Shown: piece after piece, positions 1 to 4,923 of the stretch
Position numbering within the stretch: the first letter of the stretch is position 1
Layout of the letters: each line of letters opens with the position of its first letter
NCBI GenBank assembly: GCA_029068025.1
Contig: JAIEDJ010000331.1
Location: forward strand, 1 to 5,532
Length of the DNA stretch: 5,532 nt
Direction: 5' to 3'
From: Oscillospiraceae bacterium
GTDB taxonomy: Bacteria > Bacillota > Clostridia > Oscillospirales > Ruminococcaceae
Position numbers and translations under genes: made by a program
The notes under the pieces: generated by a model
Database searches by the model: none
Told to the model about the DNA's origin: nothing
Seen by the model: only the letters and a program-made list of their open reading frames with translations

Positions 1-1
1 C

Positions 2-67
2 GTCGGGGACTATGCGGAGAACATCAAAGTGCTGCTTAACAGTCTGAAAAGCGGCGATCAAAATTAA
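2..67 (+). CDS. C-terminal end of an unidentified upstream gene (partial)
   Basis: Reading frame 2 is open from the window edge to a TAA at 65-67 and gives the tail VGDYAENIKVLLNSLKSGDQN. The other two forward frames give nothing better, and a strong terminator begins 20 bases after the stop, as expected at the end of a transcription unit. Twenty-one residues are too few to assign a family. The polar, helical-looking end is compatible with many phage proteins. The gene belongs to the unit upstream of P1. Confidence 0.55.
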   Translation, partial: VGDYAENIKVLLNSLKSGDQN

Positions 68-86
68 TTATCGGCTTCTGTAACGG

Positions 87-137
87 ATCCCGATCATCTT
101 AAGGCAAGTTTTTGTGTTAGGGTGATCGGGATTTTTT
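87..137 (+). terminator. Rho-independent terminator of the upstream unit
   Basis: ATCCCGATCA (87-96) is perfectly complementary to TGATCGGGAT (123-132). The stem continues inward to about 102/117 with two G-T wobbles. It is followed directly by a six-T run (132-137). The 5' flank lacks a T-run on the other strand, so it acts on + strand transcripts. It separates the gene ending at 67 from the unit starting at P1. Confidence 0.85.
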
Positions 138-162
138 ATATCATTTAGTATTATCTTGAAAA

Positions 163-212
163 AAGTTCTTGACAAGTTCATTCTCACGTGGTATAATGAA
201 CTTGCAAAGTTA
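163..212. promoter_or_regulatory. Operator-like AAGTTC half-site cluster over P1
   Basis: CAAGTTCATT (173-182) and AATGAACTTG (195-204) form a perfect 10-bp inverted repeat with centres 22 bp apart. The left arm overlaps the last bases of the -35 and the right arm overlaps the -10. A further direct AAGTTC lies at 163-168, 11 bp upstream of the copy at 174, and an AAGTTA at 207-212 lies 33 bp downstream of it, so the direct copies are in helical phase. Binding here would block the promoter, as a phage repressor does. No repressor gene is in the window. Confidence 0.55.
169..197 (+). promoter_or_regulatory. P1, consensus vegetative promoter with extended -10
   Basis: The -35 box TTGACA (169-174) and -10 box TATAAT (192-197) both match the sigma-A consensus exactly and are separated by 17 bp. 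A TG at 189-190 adds an extended -10. Transcription should start near 204. It lies just after the upstream terminator and faces the cysteine-rich small protein and the regulator gene. Such a strong core promoter usually needs repression, and it carries an operator-like repeat (see the entry at 163-212). Confidence 0.88.
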
Positions 213-306
213 AGCAAGCTGTACTTGACGCGCGGTAAAATTCTATCATTAGTTCGCATTATATTGCGGATTTTAATTTTAAATCGCGAGTAAAGTTTGC
301 TTAATT
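208..306 (+). promoter_or_regulatory. Long rod-shaped structured leader of the P1 transcript
   Basis: The stretch starts about four bases after the expected P1 start site and folds as one rod. The pairings are 208-220 with 294-306 (13 pairs, two of them G-T), a single mismatch 221/293, 222-225 with 289-292, a three-base bulge 226-228, CGCG 229-232 with 285-288, a 3x3 internal loop, 236-242 with 275-281, and an apical hairpin 253-258 with 265-270 around a six-base loop. No T-run follows, so it is not a simple terminator. It ends about 30 bases before the small gene's ribosome site. It could stabilise the mRNA, bind a regulator, or be an inverted-repeat DNA element. Function is unknown. Confidence 0.55.
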
Positions 307-350
307 GTTGAGGTGAAAAAACAGACATTATGAATTCGGGAGGTAGTATT

Positions 351-515
351 ATGGAATTTGAAAATAAGATCATTTACAGCGACTATGAGCCGCCGTGTGA
401 ACGAAGAGGCTGCTTCGCCTATGAAAACGGACGCTGCACTATTCTTACAAGCAACGATTTCGGAAAGCGCGAATGTCCGTTCTACAAGCCGGAAAACGAA
501 AATAACGAGGTATAA
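351..515 (+). CDS. Small four-cysteine phage protein, possible zinc-binding
   Basis: This gene encodes 54 residues. The ATG at 351 is chosen because GGGAGG (338-343) lies seven bases before it. An in-frame ATG at 330 would add seven residues but has a poorer site (GAGGTG at 310, 14 bases away). Cysteines fall at residues 16, 21, 29 and 42 (C-x4-C-x7-C-x12-C), and the end reads CPFYKPE. Small cysteine-rich ORFs ending in a C-x-FY-K motif are common in Firmicutes prophages near late-regulator genes, but their role is not known to me. The cysteines would suit one structural zinc. The protein is acidic with no membrane segment. It probably shares the P1 transcript with the regulator gene 31 bases downstream. 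Confidence 0.75.
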   Translation: MEFENKIIYSDYEPPCERRGCFAYENGRCTILTSNDFGKRECPFYKPENENNEV

Positions 516-546
516 ATGCTGATATGAAAAACGGGGGTGTGATGAT

Positions 547-933
547 TTGGACACAAAAAATTATCTTGAGTCGCTGCGGCTGTTTGACGCGCGTATCGAG
601 CAGCGGATAAAGCAGCTTGACGATCTTGAACAAAGACGTTCTTTTTTATCATCAAATGGGTGTTCGTGTGACGCTTTGGAGCGCGGCTGTGGTGTGATCA
701 ATGATCTCAAAACGGAAATATCGGAGGATATCCTGCAATTTGAGATGCAGCGCAACGATATCATCAATAAGATCCAGAGCCTGAATGATCATAAGCTGGT
801 ACGCGTGCTTTTCAAGCGCTATGTTGAGTACAAGCCGTTTGAGCAGGTCGCCGCGGAGCTTGGCTACGTGCGGTCTCATACGCTTTTGCTTCACAGAAAC
901 GCTCTTGCTGCGCTGGAATCTGCTCTTCGCTGA
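547..933 (+). CDS. Sigma-region-4-like / DUF1492-type phage late regulator
   Basis: This gene encodes 128 residues and starts with TTG at 547, after GGGGGTG (533-539). Residues 1-35 and 50-80 are charged and heptad-like, probably helical or coiled coil. They are joined by a linker with Cys39, Cys41 and Cys48. The end (about 86-125, VLFKRYVEYKPFEQVAAELGY then HRNALAALE) has the helix-turn-helix pattern of sigma-70 region 4, as in the DUF1492/ArpU/RinA-like proteins that precede terminase genes in Firmicutes phages. These act, or are thought to act, as activators of the late operon. The position just before the packaging genes fits. The family is fairly sure from the pattern; DNA target and activation are inferred. 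The phased repeats at P2 and P3 are candidate sites. Confidence 0.8.
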   Translation: MDTKNYLESLRLFDARIEQRIKQLDDLEQRRSFLSSNGCSCDALERGCGVINDLKTEISEDILQFEMQRNDIINKIQSLNDHKLVRVLFKRYVEYKPFEQVAAELGYVRSHTLLLHRNALAALESALR

Positions 934-958
934 GATCAACGCTTGTCAGACGAACAAC

Positions 959-1195
959 GCGCGGAGGGCGGCGGGGCGTGAGCATTAGCCTTATTGGGGT
1001 TGATTTCCTTTCCCATTTATGGCGCGAAGCGCGGCTAATGCGAATGTCCCGCCGCCGCGCCGGCGAGATGCACCCGAGGGCGCTTAGACGCGTTTCGGTT
1101 TGATCAACATTTGAAGCGTCCGACGGTGTATCGAGCCGGCGCTTGCCACGCATGTCTGTGTGGATAGGAGCAGGTGCTTTAAGTCTAACCGGCGG
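959..1195 (+). ncRNA. Candidate structured non-coding RNA upstream of terL
   Basis: This is a GC-rich segment with no credible ORF and two long helices. In helix 1 (967-990 with 1033-1056), GGCGGCGGG and GCATTAGCC pair perfectly with their partners. The six bases between them on each side form four pairs (two G-U) plus a tandem G-A/A-G mismatch. The loop holds a small hairpin, GCGC-GAA-GCGC (1022-1032). Helix 2 (1057-1074 with 1125-1142) abuts it directly. GCGCCGGC pairs with GCCGGCGC, then comes another tandem G-A/A-G, then GATGCACC with GGTGTATC. Inside it GACGC (1087-1091) pairs with GCGTC (1116-1120). A third hairpin is 1146-1152 with 1157-1163. Tandem sheared G-A pairs inside otherwise continuous helices are typical of folded RNAs. 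No matching RNA family is recognised, and a DNA-level packaging or regulatory site is the alternative. Confidence 0.5.
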
Positions 1196-1290
1196 AGATC
1201 AACGCAATAAATTTGTAGCAAAGGAACTTTCGCAAAGATCAACGCTATAAAAACGCAGCAAAGGGTCTTGCGCCAAGATCAACGAACGAT
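1196..1290 (+). repeat. 40-bp tandem repeat headed by AGATCAACG
   Basis: AGATCAACG begins at 1196, 1236 and 1276, exactly 40 bp apart. The first two full units agree at 31 of 40 positions. The third is cut short after about 9-10 bases, where the sequence runs into the inverted-repeat element at 1300. Each full unit also holds a small imperfect hairpin around GCAAAGG. An extra GAGATCAACGC lies at 932-942, at the end of the regulator gene, and a lone GATCAAC at 1102-1108 inside helix 2 of the neighbouring fold. Possible roles are iteron-like protein sites, for example for terminase, or repeated RNA hairpins. The array is too short and its units too unequal for a CRISPR. Confidence 0.7.
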
Positions 1291-1299
1291 AGGACAGTG

Positions 1300-1410
1300 A
1301 ATTTCAAAAAGGTCGAAATTTTAATTTCGACCGGTTCGGACTTGACGGCTAAGCGTAACGGAGCGCAGCGAAGTGAAGCGTGCCGCCAAGTTCGAATTTT
1401 GAAATTTTTT
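1300..1410. repeat. Nested inverted-repeat element ending in a T-run before terL
   Basis: Outer arms AATTTCAAAA (1300-1309) and TTTTGAAATT (1397-1406) are perfectly complementary. Inside lie a perfect hairpin, GGTCGAAATT (1311-1320) with AATTTCGACC (1323-1332), and a stem, ACTTGACGGC (1338-1347) with GCCGCCAAGT (1382-1391; one mismatch). That stem encloses a purine-rich stretch of GAGCGCAGCG and GAAGTGAAGCG. A T-run (1405-1410) follows the outer stem, so a transcript might terminate a few bases before the terL ribosome site. The layout resembles a miniature, non-autonomous repeat as scattered in Clostridia genomes; that identification is an inference. It is open in the terL frame, which creates a spurious upstream GTG start. 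Confidence 0.6.
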
Positions 1411-1425
1411 AAGATAGGAGCTGAG

Positions 1426-2724
1426 ATGGAGGTTAGAAAGTTTCTTCCCGAGCTGGTCGGGGGCGGATATAGGGAGTTCTGGGATTTTCGCGGCAGATAT
1501 CGCGTTGTGAAGGGTTCCCGCGCGTCCAAAAAATCCAAGACCTGTGCGCTGTGGTTTATTGTTAATATGATGAAGTATAAGGGCGCTAACCTGCTGGTAG
1601 TGCGGAAGACGTTCAGGACTATCAAGGACAGCTGCTTTGCGGAATTGAAGTGGGCTGTGAGTGTGCTGGGGGTCGCTAAGTTCTGGGATATCAAGGAATC
1701 GCCGCTTGAGATGACGTACAGACCTACGGGGCAGAAGATCTATTTTAGGGGGCTGGACGATCCTTTTAAGATCACGTCCATCACCGTGGATACGGGGCGG
1801 CTGTGCTGGCTGTGGATAGAGGAAGCGTATGAGATCGCATCGGAAGCGGATTTTAATGTGTTGGACGAATCGATCAGGGGAACTGTGGAGGACGGCTTAT
1901 TCAAGCAGATAACCATTACGTTTAATCCGTGGAACGAGAATCACTGGCTGAAACGGAGGTTTTTCGACGAAAGGTGCGGAGTGGACGAGAACGGCGCGGT
2001 GGTATTCAGGGAGCGGGAAGGCACGGTCTCGTCAGACGGCGAGATCCTGGCGATGACTGTCAACTATATGTGCAACGAGTGGCTGGACGACTCGGACAGG
2101 CGGATGTTCGAGAGGATGAGAGTTGAGGATCCGAGACGGTATCAGGTCGCGGGACTTGGGTGCTGGGGCGTTTGCGACGGGCTTGTATATGAGCGGTGGG
2201 AGCTGCGGAGCTTTGATGTTGAAAGTATTACCAAGTGCGAGGGTGTTCGCTCGGCGTTCGGGCTGGATTTCGGTTACACGAACGATCCGTCGGCGCTGTT
2301 CTGCGGTCTGGTCGATGTGCGCGAAAGAGTGATATATGTTTTTGATGAGATGTACGGGCGCGGTATGTCTAATATGATGATATATGACAGGATCTCGGAA
2401 ATGGGGTTCTCAAAGGAGAAGATCATTGCGGACTGCGCCAATCCCAAGGATATCGCGGAGCTGAGAGAGCTGGGGCTGACGCGTATCAGGGCGGCGCGGA
2501 AGGGGGCGGACAGCGTTAATCATGGTATTCAATTCATTCGGAATTTCAGGATAGTTATACATCCCAAGTGCGTGAATTTCTATACCGAGATATCAAGCTA
2601 TGTGTGGGCGGCGGACAAATTCGGAAAGCTCACCAACAAGCCCTCCGACAGTATGAATCACCTTATGGACGCTATGCGGTATGCGCTGGAGGATGTCAAT
2701 TCCTCAAGATCGTTCGGGTTCTGA
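1426..2724 (+). CDS. terL: Phage terminase large subunit (packaging ATPase and nuclease)
   Basis: The terminase motor pumps DNA through the portal and cuts the concatemer. The protein has 432 residues, about the size of SPP1 gp2 and PBSX-type large subunits. The ATPase half has a Walker-A-type loop GSRASKKSKT (about 30-39), a Walker B WLWIEEA with the acidic pair at 132-133, and the coupling motif TFNP (165-168). The RNase-H-like nuclease half has acidic residues at Asp281 (GLDFGYTNDPSA), Asp336 (IIADCANPKD) and Asp415 (HLMDAMRYALED). All expected catalytic positions seem present. The ATG at 1426 is chosen over an in-frame GTG at 1297 because AGGAG (1416-1420) precedes it and the extra 43 codons only translate the inverted-repeat element. 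The gene lies before terS, the reverse of the common order. No clear promoter lies directly upstream. Confidence 0.95.
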   Translation: MEVRKFLPELVGGGYREFWDFRGRYRVVKGSRASKKSKTCALWFIVNMMKYKGANLLVVRKTFRTIKDSCFAELKWAVSVLGVAKFWDIKESPLEMTYRPTGQKIYFRGLDDPFKITSITVDTGRLCWLWIEEAYEIASEADFNVLDESIRGTVEDGLFKQITITFNPWNENHWLKRRFFDERCGVDENGAVVFREREGTVSSDGEILAMTVNYMCNEWLDDSDRRMFERMRVEDPRRYQVAGLGCWGVCDGLVYERWELRSFDVESITKCEGVRSAFGLDFGYTNDPSALFCGLVDVRERVIYVFDEMYGRGMSNMMIYDRISEMGFSKEKIIADCANPKDIAELRELGLTRIRAARKGADSVNHGIQFIRNFRIVIHPKCVNFYTEISSYVWAADKFGKLTNKPSDSMNHLMDAMRYALEDVNSSRSFGF

Positions 2725-2730
2725 CAGGTT

Positions 2731-2794
2731 AGTACTTAATGATAATAATTAGTACAGCATAATACTTAAATCCCGAAGTGCGGTGTGATATAAT
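2731..2794 (+). promoter_or_regulatory. P2, late promoter with phased A(G/A)TACT repeats
   Basis: The -10 is TATAAT (2789-2794) with TG at 2786-2787. The -35 is the weak TTAAAT (2766-2771), 17 bp upstream. Hexamers AGTACT (2731), AGTACA (2751) and AATACT (2761) lie 20 and 10 bp apart, with a poor match GATAAT in phase at 2741. The last copy overlaps the first base of the -35. P3 shows the same motif with the same offset. A weak -35 with helically phased upstream repeats suggests an activated promoter, plausibly under the sigma-like protein encoded at 547-933. It would drive terS and portal. Confidence 0.65.
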
Positions 2795-2830
2795 GATGAT
2801 CACGGACGGCAATTTTTATCGATCATAAAC

Positions 2831-2840
2831 GGAGGTGATC
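2831..2840 (+). promoter_or_regulatory. Extended Shine-Dalgarno site of terS
   Basis: GGAGGTGATC is a ten-base perfect match to the 3' end of 16S rRNA and sits seven bases before TTG at 2843. It settles the use of a TTG start here, since the next in-frame ATG lies more than 100 bases downstream. Confidence 0.85.
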
Positions 2841-2842
2841 AT

Positions 2843-3214
2843 TTGACTTGGAAGCAGGAACGGTTTTGTGAGGAATTTATCGTCGACGCTAACGCAAGGG
2901 CGGCTGCGATCCGTGCCGGGTATTCGGCTAAGAGCGAGTCAAATCCGCAAAGGCTTATGGCAAACAAGGAAGTGCGGGCGCGGATCTGCGAGCTGATGGG
3001 GTCGATACAGTGTGAAAGGGTCGCGAGGGCGGCGGAGGTGATCGGTTTTTTGACGGCGGTCATGCGGGACGAGGTCGAGGGTATGAAAACCACGTCAAAG
3101 GACAGAATACGCGCCGCGGAGCTTCTTGGAAAGCGCTATGGCGTATTCGGCGAAAAGGATGGCGGCGGAGAGCAGGAAGTCATCGTTATCTCCGGAGAAC
3201 AGCAGTTGGAATGA
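2843..3214 (+). CDS. terS: Phage terminase small subunit (Terminase_2 type)
   Basis: The small subunit recognises the packaging site on phage DNA and hands it to the large subunit. The protein has 123 residues and starts with TTG. Its beginning, LTWKQERFCEEFIVDANARAA if the start codon is read as Leu, matches the family hallmark 'KQ.RFC.EY..D.NA..AAIRAGYS'. The DNA-binding helix-turn-helix is at about 14-45, with AAIRAGYS at 21-28. The middle (about 50-100) should be the oligomerising helical region. The end is acidic and polar (GEKDGGGEQEV). It is shorter than SPP1 gp1 but within range for the family. It follows terL by 118 bases, in which P2 lies, so it may be expressed separately from terL. 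The last 30 bases of the gene are partly duplicated just downstream. Confidence 0.92.
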   Translation: MTWKQERFCEEFIVDANARAAAIRAGYSAKSESNPQRLMANKEVRARICELMGSIQCERVARAAEVIGFLTAVMRDEVEGMKTTSKDRIRAAELLGKRYGVFGEKDGGGEQEVIVISGEQQLE

Positions 3215-3272
3215 CATTAGCGTGTAACAGGAAATCGTCGTTCTTTTCGGAGAACAGCTTTAGGAATTGCAG
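3182..3272 (+). repeat. Imperfect direct duplication of the terS 3' end
   Basis: The last codons of terS (3182-3217) resemble the downstream non-coding stretch 3234-3272. ATCGT recurs 52 bp on, CGGAGAACAGC (3193-3203 and 3248-3258) is identical 55 bp on, and GGAAT-type sequence follows both. The second copy still reads VVLFGEQL-stop in one frame, against VIVISGEQQLE-stop in the gene. It also forms a hairpin GTTCT/AGAAC (3240-3244 and 3251-3255). It looks like an old local duplication in the terS-portal spacer with no evident function. Confidence 0.5.
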
Positions 3273-3305
3273 CGTCAATAAACAAGAATAATTTTTGGGG
3301 GAGTT

Positions 3306-4727
3306 ATGTTTAATAATTTAATTGATCCGGGGCTGGAAGCGGTCGGGGACGAGGATTTTATCCTCGGGGAGATCAACAGGTTTAAGGCTTCAAGGCGAAG
3401 ACGTTCAATGCTGGACGGCGTGCGGTATTTCTGCGGTCAGCATGATATTCTGTCTCGTCAGAGGACTGTCATCGGCGAAAGAGGCGAACCGGAGCCGGTG
3501 TATAATCTTCCGAATAACCGCGTCGTTGACAATCAATACGCGAAAATGGTCGTTCAGAAGAACAATTATCTGCTGGGAAAACCGTTTTCGTTCCGCTGCG
3601 GGAACGCGGAGGTCTCGGACGCTCTTGACAGGGTGATGGATAAGGGCTTCAGGCGTACTTTGAAGGCTGTGGGAGAGGATTCGCTCAACTGCGGGGTAGG
3701 GTGGCTTTTCGTTTATTACGATGATGAGGGCAGGCTTTGTTTTAAGCGGCTGAATCCGCTTGAGGTCATTCCCGAATGGGCGGACGAGGAGCATACCGAG
3801 CTGGACTGCGCTATACGCGTTTATGAGGTCTCGGAGATCACAAAGCGGTTCGGCAGGATTGAAGAAAGAACCGTCGAAAAGGTCGAGGTCTACTCCAAGA
3901 AGGGGATATTTTACTATGAGCTTGACGGGGGCAGGCTGAAACCCGAGGTTCCGTTTTTCCGGAATTATTTTACTGTTACCGTTGAGGGCGGAGAGCGGTC
4001 GGAATGGAACTGGGAGAGAATACCGCTGATACCGTTCCGCAGCAACAGTCGGGAGATACCGCTGATAGAGCGCGTCAAGACGCTCCAGGACGGGCTGAAT
4101 TCTATAGAGTCGAACTTCCAGAACATCATGGAGGAAGACGTGCGGAATTCGATCTTGGTTCTGGTGAACTATGACGGTGAAGATCTGGCGGGGTTCCGGA
4201 AGAATCTTGCGGAATACGGTGTGGTTCCCGTAAGGACTGTGGACGGCGGCGCGGGGGATCTGAAATCGCTCAAGCTCGAGGTCAACTCGGAGAATTACCG
4301 CGTCATTCTGGAGCTGTTCAAGCGGGGGATCGTGGAGAACGCTATGGGCTATGACGCGCGGGACGACCGTGCTTCCGGGAATCCGAACGAGCTGAATATC
4401 CGTTCGATGTACAGCGATATCGATCTTGACGCGAATTCAATGGAAACGGAATTTCAGGCGGCGTTTGAACGGCTGCTGTGGTTTGTGAGAGCGCATTTCT
4501 CGAATATCGGAATGGGGGATATTTCACGTGAGAAGGTGGATATCATATTCGACCGCGATATTATGATGAACGAGGGAGAGGTCATCGACAACTGCCGCAA
4601 GTCTGTGGGACTTATCTCCGAGGAGACTATTGTGGCTATGCACCCGTGGATCTCGGATCCGGCGGAGGAGCTGAAGAGGATCAAAAACTCGGGAAAAGCT
4701 CCCGAAAATAAGGTCAATACGGAATAA
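3306..4727 (+). CDS. Phage portal protein, SPP1 gp6-like
   Basis: Portal proteins form the twelve-subunit ring at one capsid vertex through which DNA is packaged and ejected, and on which the terminase docks. The protein has 473 residues, close to SPP1 gp6. Hallmarks are YFCGQHDILSR (41-51), then NLPNNRVVDNQYAKMVVQ and NNYLLGKPF (67-94), the conserved N-terminal block of the phage_prot_Gp6 family. Further on are a GVGWLFVYYDDEG segment and the later IPLIPFRSN and LQDGLNSIESNFQN regions typical of the wing and stem. The ATG at 3306 has GGGGGAG (3297-3303) unusually close before it, and no other ATG is near. It is the third gene of the packaging block. A MuF-type minor head gene, often next, is absent. 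Capsid assembly is inferred from family. Confidence 0.93.
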   Translation: MFNNLIDPGLEAVGDEDFILGEINRFKASRRRRSMLDGVRYFCGQHDILSRQRTVIGERGEPEPVYNLPNNRVVDNQYAKMVVQKNNYLLGKPFSFRCGNAEVSDALDRVMDKGFRRTLKAVGEDSLNCGVGWLFVYYDDEGRLCFKRLNPLEVIPEWADEEHTELDCAIRVYEVSEITKRFGRIEERTVEKVEVYSKKGIFYYELDGGRLKPEVPFFRNYFTVTVEGGERSEWNWERIPLIPFRSNSREIPLIERVKTLQDGLNSIESNFQNIMEEDVRNSILVLVNYDGEDLAGFRKNLAEYGVVPVRTVDGGAGDLKSLKLEVNSENYRVILELFKRGIVENAMGYDARDDRASGNPNELNIRSMYSDIDLDANSMETEFQAAFERLLWFVRAHFSNIGMGDISREKVDIIFDRDIMMNEGEVIDNCRKSVGLISEETIVAMHPWISDPAEELKRIKNSGKAPENKVNTE

Positions 4728-4779
4728 TAGTTAATAATACTAAATAGTACTTGAAACTGATTCTCCCGAATGTTATAAT
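4726..4779 (+). promoter_or_regulatory. P3, strong late promoter with phased A(G/A)TACT repeats
   Basis: TTGAAA (4751-4756) and TATAAT (4774-4779) are 17 bp apart, with TG at 4771-4772. A second TATAAT follows immediately (4780-4785). Upstream hexamers AATACT (4736) and AGTACT (4746) are 10 bp apart, with the near match AATAGT in phase at 4726. The last copy overlaps the first base of the -35, exactly as at P2, and TACTT is in register at both. The transcript would start near 4786 and read into the scaffold gene. Confidence 0.78.
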
Positions 4780-4786
4780 TATAATC

Positions 4787-4897
4787 GGGACGAGTGAAAA
4801 ATTCATTAGGGTTATGAAGGCCGCGGATATGTTCGTAATAAATCGTGAGAGATCGTAATAAATCGAATCGGGCGCTTTCGGCTCGTCCGCGGCTTTT
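4787..4897 (+). promoter_or_regulatory. Structured P3 leader, possible attenuator
   Basis: A stem pairs 4817-4827 with 4886-4896 (core GCCGCGGA/TCCGCGGC, one G-T) and runs into TTTT at 4894-4897, giving a weak terminator-like end. A small hairpin, CGGGC/GCTCG (4869-4873 and 4881-4885), stacks beside it. The 5' end of the predicted transcript, GGACGAG (4788-4794), can instead pair with CTCGTCC (4882-4888), which would break both hairpins. Mutually exclusive pairings next to a T-run are the layout of an attenuator. The loop is large (about 58 bases) and the T-run is short, so a plain leader fold or small RNA remains possible. Confidence 0.42.
4833..4865 (+). repeat. 13-bp direct repeat in the P3 leader
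   Basis: TCGTAATAAATCG occurs at 4833-4845 and 4853-4865, identical and 20 bp apart (two helical turns), in the loop of the terminator-like stem. It could be a protein binding site on DNA or RNA, or a simple local duplication. Confidence 0.7.
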
Positions 4898-4923
4898 GTA
4901 ATATTTTTAAAAAGGAGGTTTTT

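Noticed and set aside
225..265. Second promoter with TTGACG at 225-230
   Set aside because: No acceptable -10 lies 16-18 bp downstream; the nearest TATATT is about 29 bp away and the stretch is part of the leader rod.
313..333. Six-codon leader peptide (GTG start) overlapping the ATG at 330
   Set aside because: It has no ribosome site of its own, is very short, and the favoured gene start is 351.
812..1153. 113-residue arginine-rich ORF on the minus strand
   Set aside because: It overlaps the regulator gene and the folded segment, has no recognisable motif or ribosome site, and is explained by the GC-rich antisense strand.
1223..1251. Promoter using TATAAA at 1246 for terL
   Set aside because: There is no -35-like sequence at the right distance and the TATAAA belongs to the repeat unit.
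1196..1290. CRISPR-like array
   Set aside because: There are fewer than three units, repeat identity runs across the whole 40 bp rather than repeat plus unique spacer, and there are no cas genes.
1297..1425. In-frame GTG extension of terL by 43 codons
   Set aside because: The extension only translates the inverted-repeat element, has no ribosome site, and the ATG at 1426 with AGGAG gives the normal family length and N-terminus.
1041..1694. Minus-strand ORFs such as 1245-1694 and 4812-5231
   Set aside because: They are shadows of terL and of the scaffold gene with its leader, without family hallmarks or ribosome sites.
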